From the NCBI GenBank assembly GCA_017882325.1, contig JADGPQ010000004.1:1-39222 (forward strand): a DNA stretch of 39,222 bases, read 5' to 3'. This document shows positions 1 to 8,566 of the stretch, one piece after another. The notes beneath the pieces are model-generated. The model searched no databases. It saw only the letters and a list, made by a program, of their open reading frames with translations, and had not been told where the DNA came from. Position 1 is the stretch's first letter. Each line of letters begins with the position of its first letter. The stretch comes from Thermoleophilia bacterium. Lineage in GTDB: Bacteria; Actinomycetota; Thermoleophilia; UBA2241. The position numbers were made by a program, and so were the translations under genes.

Positions 1-1785
1 GGCCTCCGTGACCTCGAGGCCGGGCTTGTCGGGCAGGTCGACGCCCCAAGCCTCCGAGAACCGCTTCTGGGCGGCCGGGTCGCCGACGGCCTGATAGCCG
101 GTGTAGACGTCGGGCAGTGCGCCCATGTCGCAGGCCCCCTGCACGTTGTTCTGGCCGCGCAGGGGGTTCACGCCCGTGCCGCGACGGCCGAGGTTGCCGG
201 TAAGCAGCGCCAGGTTGCTGAGCGCGAGCACGTGTTCGGTGCCGTGCGAGTGCTGGGTGATGCCCATCGAGTAGAAGATGGCGCCCCTTTCGGCCGCGCC
301 GAAGATGCGCGCCGCCTCGCGCAGTTTGTCGGCCGGGACGCCGGAGATCTCCTCCACCAGCTCCGGCGTGTACGCCGCGAGGACTGCGGGAAGGTCCTCG
401 TACCCTTCGGTGCGCCCGGCGATGAACGCCTGATCGGCCAGGCCCTCTTCGAGGATCACGTTCATGATGCCGTTGATCACGGCCACATTGGTGCCAGAAA
501 GCAGCTGCAGGTGGACGTCGGCGCGGCGCGCCATGTCGATGGCGCGCGGATCGATGACGATGAGCTTGGCGCCCCTGCGCAGCGCCTGCTTGATGTGCAG
601 GGCGCCGATCGGATGCGCCTCGCTGGTGTTCGAGCCGATGATGAGGATGGCGTCGGCCTCTTCGAGGTCCTTGAACGAGTTGGTCATCGCGCCGCTGCCG
701 AGCGACTGGCGGAGGCCCGTGACGGTGCTCGCGTGGCAGAGCCGCGCGCAGTGGTCGACGTTCTGCGTGCCGATCACGGCGCGCATGAACTTCTGGAACA
801 GGTAGTTGTCCTCGTTGGTGCAGCGCGCTGACGAGAACCCGGCGAGCGCGTCGGGGCCGTGCTCGGACTTGATCGCCGCGAGGCGCTCCGCGACGATATC
901 GAGCGCCTCGTCCCAGGTGGTCGGCACGAGCTCGCCGTCGCGCCGCACAAGAGGCTGCGTCAGGCGGTCGGGGTGGCCGATGAACTGGAACCCGTAGCGA
1001 CCCTTGACGCACAGGTTACCCTCGCCGGCGCCGACCCCGACCGGCGACGTCACCTGGACGACGCGTCCGTCCTTGACCTGCAGGTCGATGGTGCAGCCAC
1101 AGCCGCAGTACGGACAGATCGTGCGTACCGTCTTCGCGTCCCAGACACGGCACTGCTGACGACTGAGCTTGTCCTGCAGCGCGCCGGTGGGACAGGCGCT
1201 GACGCAGTTGCCGCACATCTCACAATCGGTCTCGACCATGGAGCGGCCGAACGAGGTCGTGATGACCGAGTCGAAGCCGCGCTCGGCGAAGTCGAGCACG
1301 TAGCAGCCCTGAACCTGCTCGCAGATGCCGACGCAGCGGCCGCAAAGGATGCACTTGCCGGGGTCGTAGGCGATGAACGGCGTATCCTCGCGCGCCGCAT
1401 AGTCGCGGACCTCGCCGTCGTACGTGGTGCCGGACACGCCGAAGCGGTAGGCCATCTCCTGAAGGCGACACCCGCCGCCCTGGTCACACACGATGCAGTC
1501 ATTCTTGTGGTCGCTCAGCAGGAGGTCGAGCAGCACGCGGCGCTGTTCGCTCAGCTCGTCGGTCTCGGTGGTCACTGTCATACCGTCCTGGGCGGCGGTA
1601 TCACAGGCGACCAGCGGAGCGCGCGCGCCCTCGATCTCAACGAGGCACAGCCGGCAGGCCGCGAACGGTTCGAGCCGGTCGTCCTGGCACAGGGTCGGGA
1701 TATCGATACCGGCGGCGCGGGCCGCCTGCAGGATCGTGGTGCCGGATTCGGCGGCGACTTGCCGCCCGTCGATCGTGAGATTCAC
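1..1785 (-). CDS. fdhA: formate dehydrogenase alpha subunit (molybdopterin oxidoreductase with N-terminal 2Fe-2S/4Fe-4S domains), 3' end cut by window edge
   Basis: Manual minus-strand translation from GTG at 1785 (SD-like GAGGGAG upstream): VNLTIDGRQVAAESGTTILQAARAAGIDIPTLCQDDRLEPFAACRLCLVEIEG...CILCGRCVGICEQVQGC...CEMCGNCVSACPTGAL...CPYCGCGC...GSNTSEAHPIGALHIKQAL...GQNNVQGACDMGALPDVY. Open to the edge, so absent from the ORF track. Active-site motif DHCARLCHAS uses Cys (TGC), not Sec. Confidence 0.93.
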   Translation of the reverse strand, partial: MNLTIDGRQVAAESGTTILQAARAAGIDIPTLCQDDRLEPFAACRLCLVEIEGARAPLVACDTAAQDGMTVTTETDELSEQRRVLLDLLLSDHKNDCIVCDQGGGCRLQEMAYRFGVSGTTYDGEVRDYAAREDTPFIAYDPGKCILCGRCVGICEQVQGCYVLDFAERGFDSVITTSFGRSMVETDCEMCGNCVSACPTGALQDKLSRQQCRVWDAKTVRTICPYCGCGCTIDLQVKDGRVVQVTSPVGVGAGEGNLCVKGRYGFQFIGHPDRLTQPLVRRDGELVPTTWDEALDIVAERLAAIKSEHGPDALAGFSSARCTNEDNYLFQKFMRAVIGTQNVDHCARLCHASTVTGLRQSLGSGAMTNSFKDLEEADAILIIGSNTSEAHPIGALHIKQALRRGAKLIVIDPRAIDMARRADVHLQLLSGTNVAVINGIMNVILEEGLADQAFIAGRTEGYEDLPAVLAAYTPELVEEISGVPADKLREAARIFGAAERGAIFYSMGITQHSHGTEHVLALSNLALLTGNLGRRGTGVNPLRGQNNVQGACDMGALPDVYTGYQAVGDPAAQKRFSEAWGVDLPDKPGLEVTEA

Positions 1786-1974
1786 GCTCAGCTCCCTCTG
1801 TACAGCCGGGTGCCCGCTTTACACTACGAAGACTCCAGCAGTCATGCGTGACTACCGATGATTGTACTCGAATTGCGCGGCGGCGGCCGGCGGTCGGACA
1901 CCCCAGGTGGATGCCCTGTGGCGCGGCCCTGCCACCCCCAGTGGACGGTACGCTTCGGTACCCTTGTCATTCGG

Positions 1975-2518
1975 GTCCTGGGGTCTTCGCGGGCGCCGGG
2001 GGTCGACGAGATCTCGCCCGGCACGACGCCGGCGAGCCTGCTGGCGCCCTTCATCATCTCCTGCATCGGCATCGGTCACGCCGTCGCCCCGGTCACGTCG
2101 GCCGTCATGGCGACGGCGCGCAAGGAGCGCGTGTGCAACGTCTCCGCGTCCTCTCGACGATGGGTCAGGTTGACAGTCTGATGGGCATCGCCGCCCTCGG
2201 GGCCCTGCTGCAGAAGCGGATCACGGCCAACATCACCGGCGGTATCCAAGCCGTCCAGGGCATCCGCGAGGCCGTCGAGCAGAAGATCGTCGCCGGCAGG
2301 CCGGCCCCGGCACAGGCGATGATGGAGGCCATGTTCAAGAACTGGTTCCCCAACGCCGTGGCCAACACGTTCGTCGGCAGCGCGATCCTCGCCGTGAGCG
2401 GCGGTCTTTGCGCCTTCCCCCTCTCCGCAACGCGAACGCGTCACGCGTCGCCATGGAAACCGAAACGCCGGCCGGAAGCGCCGCAGGCGCGGCCGTCGCC
2501 CAAGCTGGCGACGCCTGA
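1975..2518 (+). pseudogene. C-terminal remnant of an EmrB/QacA-type MFS transporter, frameshifted
   Basis: EISPGTTPASLLAPFIISCIGIGHAVAPVTSAVMATARKERV in one frame continues in a second frame as VLSTMGQVDSLMGIAALGALLQKRITANITGGIQA...FVGSAILAVSGG, and possibly a third frame (LRNANASRVAMETETPAGSAAGAAVAQAGDA*). No N-terminal half is seen. Confidence 0.7.
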
Positions 2519-2614
2519 CCAGGTCCCTCCGAGACCAGCCAAGGAGATCCCGACGGCTGCGGCGAATGACACGGCACCTGAAGTGGTAACGTACGGGTGT
2601 CGAGGAGGTACCGC

Positions 2615-2872
2615 ATGCTCGGGTCGACGCAGAGCCCGCAGCCCAGACTGATCGTGATCCCCCGCCAGCTCGAAGGGTTCTTCTACGAGCGCCTCACGCA
2701 GCAGTTCGCCGGCCGCGACGATGTCCGCGTCGTCGTCGATCGCCGGGCGGGCGAGCGCAGGCACCCCCGCTGGGTCACCGGCCCCGGGCCGTTCAGCGAG
2801 CGGCGCCACGGCGACCGTCGCGACGGAGACGTCGCCTGGTCGCTGCCGGACATGCCGGTCTCCGCGTCCTGA
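2615..2872 (+). CDS. small Arg-rich protein with DRRAGERR...ERRHGDRR motif
   Basis: ATG preceded by strong SD GAGGAGGT; MLGSTQSPQPRLIVIPRQLEGFFYERLTQQFAGRDDVRVVVDRRAGERRHPRWVTGPGPFSERRHGDRRDGDVAWSLPDMPVSAS. Confidence 0.65.
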   Translation: MLGSTQSPQPRLIVIPRQLEGFFYERLTQQFAGRDDVRVVVDRRAGERRHPRWVTGPGPFSERRHGDRRDGDVAWSLPDMPVSAS

Positions 2873-2873
2873 G

Positions 2874-3458
2874 CTAGATCCAGCCGTTCTCGCGGCTCAC
2901 GATGACCGCCTGCGCGCGGTCGACCACGTTGAGCTTGTGGTAGACGTTGTGCAGGTGGTTTCGCACCGTGCTCTGCGAGAGGTCGAGGGCCCTGGCGACC
3001 TGCTTGTACGTCTTGCCGCTGGCCAGGAGCCCGAGCACCTCGAGCTCGCGGTCGGTGAGGGGGTTGGGGATGTCGCCCTTGGGCGGTCCCAGTTCGCCGA
3101 GGTGCACCTTGACGCGGGCCAGCAGCTCCTTGATGTGGAACGGCTTGGTGACGTAGTCGGCGGCGCCCTTCTCGAAGCCCAGGAGCTTGTCGTTGATCTC
3201 TCGCCTCGCCGTAAGGAAGATGATCGGGGACCTGAGGTCCACAGGCCTGGCGCGCAAGCGCTCGTACACGGCGAACCCGTCCATGTCGGGCATCATGATG
3301 TCGAGGAGCACGAGGTCGGGGATGAAGAGGGAGGCCGCGCGAATGGCCGCTTCGCCGTTCGCGGCCGTCTGTACGTCGTAGCCGGTGACCTTCAGGGCCT
3401 CGGCGACGAGCCTCCTTATGTCGGGCTCGTCGTCTACGACCAGGATGCGTTTGGCCAT
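2874..3458 (-). CDS. response regulator, REC + LuxR/NarL-type HTH
   Basis: MAKRILVVDDEPDIRRLVAEALKVTGY...LVLLDIMMPDMDGF...PIIFLTA...DYVTKPF... and LTDRELEVLGLLASGKTYKQVARALDLSQSTVRNHLHNVYHKL. The ORF-track start at 3890 is too far upstream. Confidence 0.95.
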   Translation of the reverse strand: MAKRILVVDDEPDIRRLVAEALKVTGYDVQTAANGEAAIRAASLFIPDLVLLDIMMPDMDGFAVYERLRARPVDLRSPIIFLTARREINDKLLGFEKGAADYVTKPFHIKELLARVKVHLGELGPPKGDIPNPLTDRELEVLGLLASGKTYKQVARALDLSQSTVRNHLHNVYHKLNVVDRAQAVIVSRENGWI

Positions 3459-3694
3459 CAGCTCACTCTCCAACTCCGGCGAAGGCGCCGTGCCCTCGAC
3501 TGCCGTCTCACTGTGCCCAGACGCCCACGACCGTGGACGCCACGACGTGCGGCGTGTCCGCGATTGCCAGATTCGCGCCGCGGACGCGATTTCCCCCGCG
3601 CCGGACGAATGCGAGTATCGGCAGCATCGGGTGCCGACCTTAGGCGAGAGCCGGTTCGGTGAAAGGCGACTGCCCTGGCCAAGCGTCCGCCGGG

Positions 3695-3883
3695 CTACCG
3701 GAGCAGCCGGTCGCCGTAGGCGATGAGCAGAACGACGATCGCGACGGCGACCGCGGCAGCCAGCGCGATGTCGAGGTACTGGCGGCGGCGCAATGCGTCG
3801 ATGGTCAGCGTGACGAAGCCGTAGCCCGCCACGACCAGCCCGACGATCCCGGCGATGAGGATCACGAGGTTCACGCAGTCCAT
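3695..3883 (-). CDS. small two-TM membrane protein
   Basis: 62 aa, two hydrophobic segments: MDCVNLVILIAGIVGLVVAGYGFVTLTIDALRRRQYLDIALAAAVAVAIVVLLIAYGDRLLR. Confidence 0.5.
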   Translation of the reverse strand: MDCVNLVILIAGIVGLVVAGYGFVTLTIDALRRRQYLDIALAAAVAVAIVVLLIAYGDRLLR

Positions 3884-3923
3884 CGTACACGCGTCGCGGC
3901 GGGGACGGTGGAGCAGCCGGCGG

Positions 3924-6791
3924 TCAGCGCTGCAAACGCGCCGCGAGAAACGCCAACGGATGCACGGCAGGGCGGCCGGCGAGGTCGCGGATCTGCGACC
4001 GGCACGACGTGCCGGTCGCCAGCACGGACGTCTCCGGCCCCTCCGCCCGCACCGCCGGAAGCAAGGCGCGCTCCGCCATCGCGACGCTCAGCGCGTAGTG
4101 CTCGGCCTCATAGCCGAACACGCCCGACATGCCGCAGCAGCCGGCGTCGAGCACCCCGACCTCGAGGTCCGGCACGGCTGCGAGAGCGCGTTCGGTGGCA
4201 GCCGCGAAAGCCAGCGCCTTCTCATGGCAGTGGCTGTGGAGCAGGGCGCGGCCGCCGGCACGGAATCGCAGGCGGCCGGCCTCGGCTTGGTCGGCGACGA
4301 GCGCCAACGCCGGCCGCGCGGCCGCGGCCACCTCGGCGAGGCGCAGATCGTCCGGCAGCAGGCGCCGCCAGTCGTCGCGCACCATCGACAGGCAACTCGG
4401 CTCGATGAAGAGCAGGTCACAGCCTCCGGCCGCGTGTTCGTGGAGCGCGGCCAGCGCCGTAGCGGCCGTGGCACGCGCCTTGTCGATCTGCCCGGTCGAG
4501 AGCGCGGTGCGTCCACAACAGCCGGCGTCCACGAGGGCCAGCTCGACGCCCGCGGCACGCAGCAGGTTCGCCAGTGCCTCGCCGACCTGCGGCTCCTGGT
4601 ACTGCACGAAGCAGTCGACGAACAGCGCCGCTGCGGCGCGGGTCGGCGCTCCCGCCAGCCGCCTGGTCAGTGGCCGCCGCGAGAACGCCGGCAGGGGCCG
4701 CTGCCGAGCGACGCCCGCGCGGTCGGTGACCAGGCGGGCAACCCGAGTTCTTGCAAGGGCGTTGACCAGGGGGGCGGCCGGTGAGGCCCAGGAGGCCAGA
4801 CGGCGGAACTCGCCGATGCCGCGCGCCAGGGCCGGCAGGCCGGCCCTGGCGCGAAGCTCTGCCAGCCACTCCGTCTTGAGGGCGGCCATGTCCACGCCGG
4901 CCGGGCACTCCGTCTTGCAGGCCTTGCAGGCGACGCACGTGCCGAGCACCTCGCGAAACTCGTGCGCGCCGATGGCCGCCAGCGGGACGGCCCCGCAGAG
5001 CACGCCCTGCAGCGCGTTGGCCCGGGCGCGCGTCGCGTAGGCCTCACTGCGCAACGCCGCAGCCGGCGGGCACATGGTCCCGGTGAGCTTCTTGCAGAGG
5101 CCTGCGCCGAAGCACTTCTCCACGGCCAGGTCGAAGCCCCCTTCAAGTGCGTACGAGAGCCGAGGCGCCCAGGCGCCGTCGCCGCGATAATCCGCGCCAT
5201 AGCGCAGGGACTCGGCGACCGCGGGACCGTCGACGATGGTGCCCGGCCCCAACAGGCGACGCGGGTCGAAGGCGTCCTTGACGGCGACCATGGCCGCATA
5301 CAGGTCCGGGCCGAGCAGGCCGGGCAGCGACCAGCTTCGCGAGCGCCCGACGCCGTGCTCTCCAGAGATCGCGCCGTGGTACTCGACGACCAGGCGTCCG
5401 ACGGCCGCGGCCAGCGTCTCCATGCGTCGTACGCCGACTGCCGACTTGAGGTCGAGCAGCGGCCGCACGTGCATGCAGCCGGCCGAGGCATGCCCGGTGA
5501 ACGAGGCGCGCGCGCCTTCGGCCGCGACGAGACGCTCGAACTCGTCCACGAAGTCGGCGAGGCGTTCCGGAGCGACCGCGGTGTCTTCGACAAAGGTGGC
5601 AGGCCGCGCGGCGCCCGGCGCGCCCATGAGCAACGGTAGCGCGGCGCGGCGCAGGGCACCGGCCTCGGCGAGCACGGCCGGGTCTTCCAGCCACTCCACT
5701 CGGGTCGCGCCGAGGTCGCCGGCCACGGCGCGCAGGCGGCCGAGCCCGGCGCGCCCCTCGTCCTCGCTGCCCTGATACTCCACGGTGAGCATCGCGCGCG
5801 CGTCGCCGGCGAGCAGCGGCGCCATGCGGGCGAACGTGGCGAGGTTCGGCGCCGCGCGGAGCGGGTCGAGGTCGAGGAGTTCGACGGCCGAGGGATCCGA
5901 CTCGAGGATCACGACGTTGGCCTCCAGGGCGGCGCGCAGTGTCGAAAACGTCAGCGCCGCCCCACTCCGCGCCGCTGGAAGGGGGTCTAGCGCCACCTCG
6001 AGCTCGGTGAACAGCGCCAGCGTGCCCTCGGACCCGGCCAGCAGCTTCCCCAAGTTAGGCTCAGGCTCGAGCAGCTCGCGCAGGTTGTAGCCTGACGTGC
6101 AGCGACGAGTCCGTGGGAAGTCCTCGGCGATCGGCCGGCGGTAACGGTCGCGGACCTCGGCGAGCGCCGCCGCCGGCCCGGCCGCCCCCGGCCCCGCGAG
6201 CCCGCTCGCAAGATCGCCGCCGCGGCACTGCCCGAAGACCAGCGGCGCGCCACCCACAAGGACGGCATGGACGCGCAGCACCTTGTCCTTGGTCTCCCCG
6301 TAGACGATCGAGCGCGACCCCGAGGAGTTGTTGCCGACCATGCCACCGATCGTGGCCTGGTCCACCGTCGACGTGTCCGGCCCGAACTCGAGGTCGAAGG
6401 CCGCGGCGGCGCGGTTCAGCGACCCTTGGATCACGCCCGGTTCGACGCGAGCAGTGCGCGCCTCGGGGTGGATCGCCAAGATGCGGTCGAGCTTGAAGCA
6501 GTCGACGGCGATGCCCGGCCCGACGGCCTGGCCGGCGACGCTGGTGGCGGCGCCACGGGCGACCAGGGGCACGCCGTACTCGGCGGCGACGGTCGCCGCG
6601 GCATGCAGGTCGGCCGTCGACCCCGCCACCAGTACGACGTCGGGGACCACGCGGTAGATCGAGGCGTCGGTGGAGTAGAGCCAGCGGGTGAGCGGCGAAG
6701 TCGAGACCGTGCCGGCGACCGCGCGCCGCAGCGCTTCGGCGGCGGCGTGCCCCTGAGGCGTGACGTCGGGAATGCGGTGGCGGGCGCTCAT
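3924..6791 (-). CDS. FAD-linked oxidase fused to Fe-S/CCG domains (GlcD-GlcF-like, D-lactate/2-hydroxyacid dehydrogenase type)
   Basis: FAD-binding type 4 region (VARGAATSVAGQAVGPGIAVDCFKLDRIL, GGMVGNNSSGSRSIVYGETKDKV, GSEGTLALFTE), 4Fe-4S motifs (CFGAGLCKKLTGTMCPP, CVACKACKTECPAGVD) and two CCG motifs (DAGCCGRTAL, DAGCCGMSGVFG). Confidence 0.92.
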   Translation of the reverse strand: MSARHRIPDVTPQGHAAAEALRRAVAGTVSTSPLTRWLYSTDASIYRVVPDVVLVAGSTADLHAAATVAAEYGVPLVARGAATSVAGQAVGPGIAVDCFKLDRILAIHPEARTARVEPGVIQGSLNRAAAAFDLEFGPDTSTVDQATIGGMVGNNSSGSRSIVYGETKDKVLRVHAVLVGGAPLVFGQCRGGDLASGLAGPGAAGPAAALAEVRDRYRRPIAEDFPRTRRCTSGYNLRELLEPEPNLGKLLAGSEGTLALFTELEVALDPLPAARSGAALTFSTLRAALEANVVILESDPSAVELLDLDPLRAAPNLATFARMAPLLAGDARAMLTVEYQGSEDEGRAGLGRLRAVAGDLGATRVEWLEDPAVLAEAGALRRAALPLLMGAPGAARPATFVEDTAVAPERLADFVDEFERLVAAEGARASFTGHASAGCMHVRPLLDLKSAVGVRRMETLAAAVGRLVVEYHGAISGEHGVGRSRSWSLPGLLGPDLYAAMVAVKDAFDPRRLLGPGTIVDGPAVAESLRYGADYRGDGAWAPRLSYALEGGFDLAVEKCFGAGLCKKLTGTMCPPAAALRSEAYATRARANALQGVLCGAVPLAAIGAHEFREVLGTCVACKACKTECPAGVDMAALKTEWLAELRARAGLPALARGIGEFRRLASWASPAAPLVNALARTRVARLVTDRAGVARQRPLPAFSRRPLTRRLAGAPTRAAAALFVDCFVQYQEPQVGEALANLLRAAGVELALVDAGCCGRTALSTGQIDKARATAATALAALHEHAAGGCDLLFIEPSCLSMVRDDWRRLLPDDLRLAEVAAAARPALALVADQAEAGRLRFRAGGRALLHSHCHEKALAFAAATERALAAVPDLEVGVLDAGCCGMSGVFGYEAEHYALSVAMAERALLPAVRAEGPETSVLATGTSCRSQIRDLAGRPAVHPLAFLAARLQR

Positions 6792-6809
6792 GGCGCCAAG
6801 GATACCGCC

Positions 6810-7529
6810 TCAGAGCCCGCCCGGGCTGAAGGCCGGCAGCCAACGGCCCATCTGCTCGAGCACGCCGAGCATCATGAGCACGCCAAAGACGACCAGCAGC
6901 GCTCCCGCCCCGATCTGAATAGCCCGGTAGTGCCGCTTGACGACTCCAAGGCGCGCATTCATCCAGTCGAAGGCAAGAGCGGCGAGAACGAAGGGCACGC
7001 CAAGGCCGGCCGAGTAGACGAGCAGGAGCAGGGAGCCGGACACGGCGCTCCGGCTCGAGGCCGCCATGCTCAGGATGGCGCCGAGGACGTAGCCGATGCA
7101 CGGCGTCCAGCCGATGGCGAGGGCGGCGCCGGTGAGGAAGGCGCCGCCGGCGCCGGCGCGCCGGGGCGTCATCCTCATCACCGGCTTGGGCAGGTGGACG
7201 ACGCCGGCCACCACGAGGCCGCTGACGGCGATGAACGCGCCGGCGGCGATGGTCAGTTCGTGCCGGTGGCGGATGAGCAGCCGGCCGACGCCGCCGGCGC
7301 CGGCGCCCATGGCCACAAACACCAGGGTGAACCCGGCAACGAACAGCAGCGAGGTCCAGAGCAGGCGCCGGCGCTCGCTGCCCAGACGTTCCACCCCGAC
7401 ACCGGAGATGAACGACAGATACACCGGCAGAAGGGGGAGCACGCAGGGCGACACGAACGAGACCAGGCCGGCCAGAAACGCCAGGCCGACGCCCGACATC
7501 GTGAGCGTCGTGATCTGCGCGGTGATCAC
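6810..7529 (-). CDS. ccdA: cytochrome c biogenesis protein CcdA / DsbD-like membrane domain
   Basis: LAGLVSFVSPCVLPLLPVYLSFISG and GAALAIGWTPCIGYVLGAIL; six hydrophobic segments. Confidence 0.92.
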   Translation of the reverse strand: MITAQITTLTMSGVGLAFLAGLVSFVSPCVLPLLPVYLSFISGVGVERLGSERRRLLWTSLLFVAGFTLVFVAMGAGAGGVGRLLIRHRHELTIAAGAFIAVSGLVVAGVVHLPKPVMRMTPRRAGAGGAFLTGAALAIGWTPCIGYVLGAILSMAASSRSAVSGSLLLLVYSAGLGVPFVLAALAFDWMNARLGVVKRHYRAIQIGAGALLVVFGVLMMLGVLEQMGRWLPAFSPGGL

Positions 7530-7591
7530 AGGTCCGACGTCGTCACCGGCGGCTCAGGCCGGCCCCACGGCGGATGCCGGATCGGCGTGGC

Positions 7592-8074
7592 TCACTGGGT
7601 CTTGGCAAAGCTCGCGGTGAACTGGTCCAGGCTCGCCGCGCCGACGATGCGGTCCACCTCCCGGCCACTCGCGTTGTAGAAGATGGTCGTCGGCACCCCC
7701 GTGATCCCGTCCCTGGCACTGAGACTGCTGTCGTCGAGCACCACCGGGTACGTGAGCCCGTACTTCGACATGAAGTCGATGACGTCGGTCTGCTGGTCGT
7801 TGACCGCGATACCGACGAAGGCCGCCTTGCCGCTCTGCGCCTTCGAGAACTTGGAAAGCTCGGGTGCCTCGGCCTTGCACGGACCGCACCACGAGCCGAA
7901 GTAGTTCACCACCAGCGGTTTGCCGGCGTAGCCGGCCACACTGAAGTCTTTGGGCGACAAGAACTGGACGTCGGCCGAAGAGGTCGACGAACCCGAGCCG
8001 CAGGCGCCGAGCAAGGAAGCCGCCCCGACGACAACGAGAAGCATGACCAAGAACCAGACCCTTTTCGTGTGCAT
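7592..8074 (-). CDS. TlpA/ResA-like thioredoxin-fold lipoprotein
   Basis: Lipobox AASLLGACGSG; GKPLVVNYFGSWCGPCKAEAPELSKF; VVLDDSSLSARDGITGVPTTIFYNASG. Confidence 0.93.
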   Translation of the reverse strand: MHTKRVWFLVMLLVVVGAASLLGACGSGSSTSSADVQFLSPKDFSVAGYAGKPLVVNYFGSWCGPCKAEAPELSKFSKAQSGKAAFVGIAVNDQQTDVIDFMSKYGLTYPVVLDDSSLSARDGITGVPTTIFYNASGREVDRIVGAASLDQFTASFAKTQ

Positions 8075-8156
8075 CAGTTCCTCTTCTGCTCGAGACAACA
8101 GGAGACCAGCAGCTGCGCCGGCGCTTCTCGGCAAAGTCTACCCGCTGGGCAGGCGC

Positions 8157-8184
8157 TTGCGCTCCGGCCCAGCTCCGGTATAAT
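8157..8184 (+). promoter_or_regulatory. sigma70-like promoter upstream of the FmdB-like gene
   Basis: TTGCGC (8157-8162), 16-nt spacer, perfect TATAAT (8179-8184), about 40 nt upstream of the ATG. Confidence 0.55.
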
Positions 8185-8198
8185 ACCCCCTAGGGTAT
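8183..8198. promoter_or_regulatory. candidate CsoR-family operator
   Basis: ATACCCCCTAGGGTAT: ATACCC/GGGTAT inverted repeat with a C/G-rich centre overlapping the -10 element. Confidence 0.4.
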
Positions 8199-8224
8199 CA
8201 ACTCACCATTCGACCTGGAGTGCT

Positions 8225-8422
8225 ATGGCTTCCTACGATCTGGTCTGTGACAAGTGCGGCCACGCCTTCGAAGTGTTCCGTCAGGGCTTCCTGAAGGACG
8301 AGGATCGCGTGTGCCCCGAGTGCGGCTCGGAGGACGTGCGACAGAAATTCTCGAGCTTCCTGCGCAGCCTCGGCGGAGCCGGCTCAGGCTGCGCGCCTTC
8401 GGGCGGCAGCCCCTTCGGCTGA
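8225..8422 (+). CDS. FmdB family zinc-ribbon protein
   Basis: MASYDLVCDKCGHAFEVFRQGFLKDEDRVCPECGSEDVRQKFSSFLRSLGGAGSGCAPSGGSPFG. Confidence 0.88.
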   Translation: MASYDLVCDKCGHAFEVFRQGFLKDEDRVCPECGSEDVRQKFSSFLRSLGGAGSGCAPSGGSPFG

Positions 8423-8467
8423 GGCTGACCATCCGCGGCGCGGTCGCGCCGCCCGGAACGATGACGA

Positions 8468-8502
8468 AAAGGGCCGAGCGCCCTGCGAGTGCCCCGCCCT
8501 TT
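8468..8502 (+). terminator. possible terminator hairpin between FmdB-like gene and galE
   Basis: AAAGGGC...GCCCTTT inverted repeat (21-nt loop) followed by a short pyrimidine-rich tract. Confidence 0.3.
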
Positions 8503-8566
8503 CTCTTGCTGGAGGCTGAGGACCAGTGGCTACCGGACGCCCGCTTCGACCTGCTAGCATCGGCAC

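Noticed and set aside
721-780. Possible selenocysteine codon in the formate dehydrogenase
   Set aside because: The active-site codon is TGC (Cys) in DHCARLCHAS, and the frame has no internal TGA in this region.
6267-7679. 470-aa plus-strand ORF
   Set aside because: Antisense to the FAD/Fe-S dehydrogenase and CcdA; no recognisable family.
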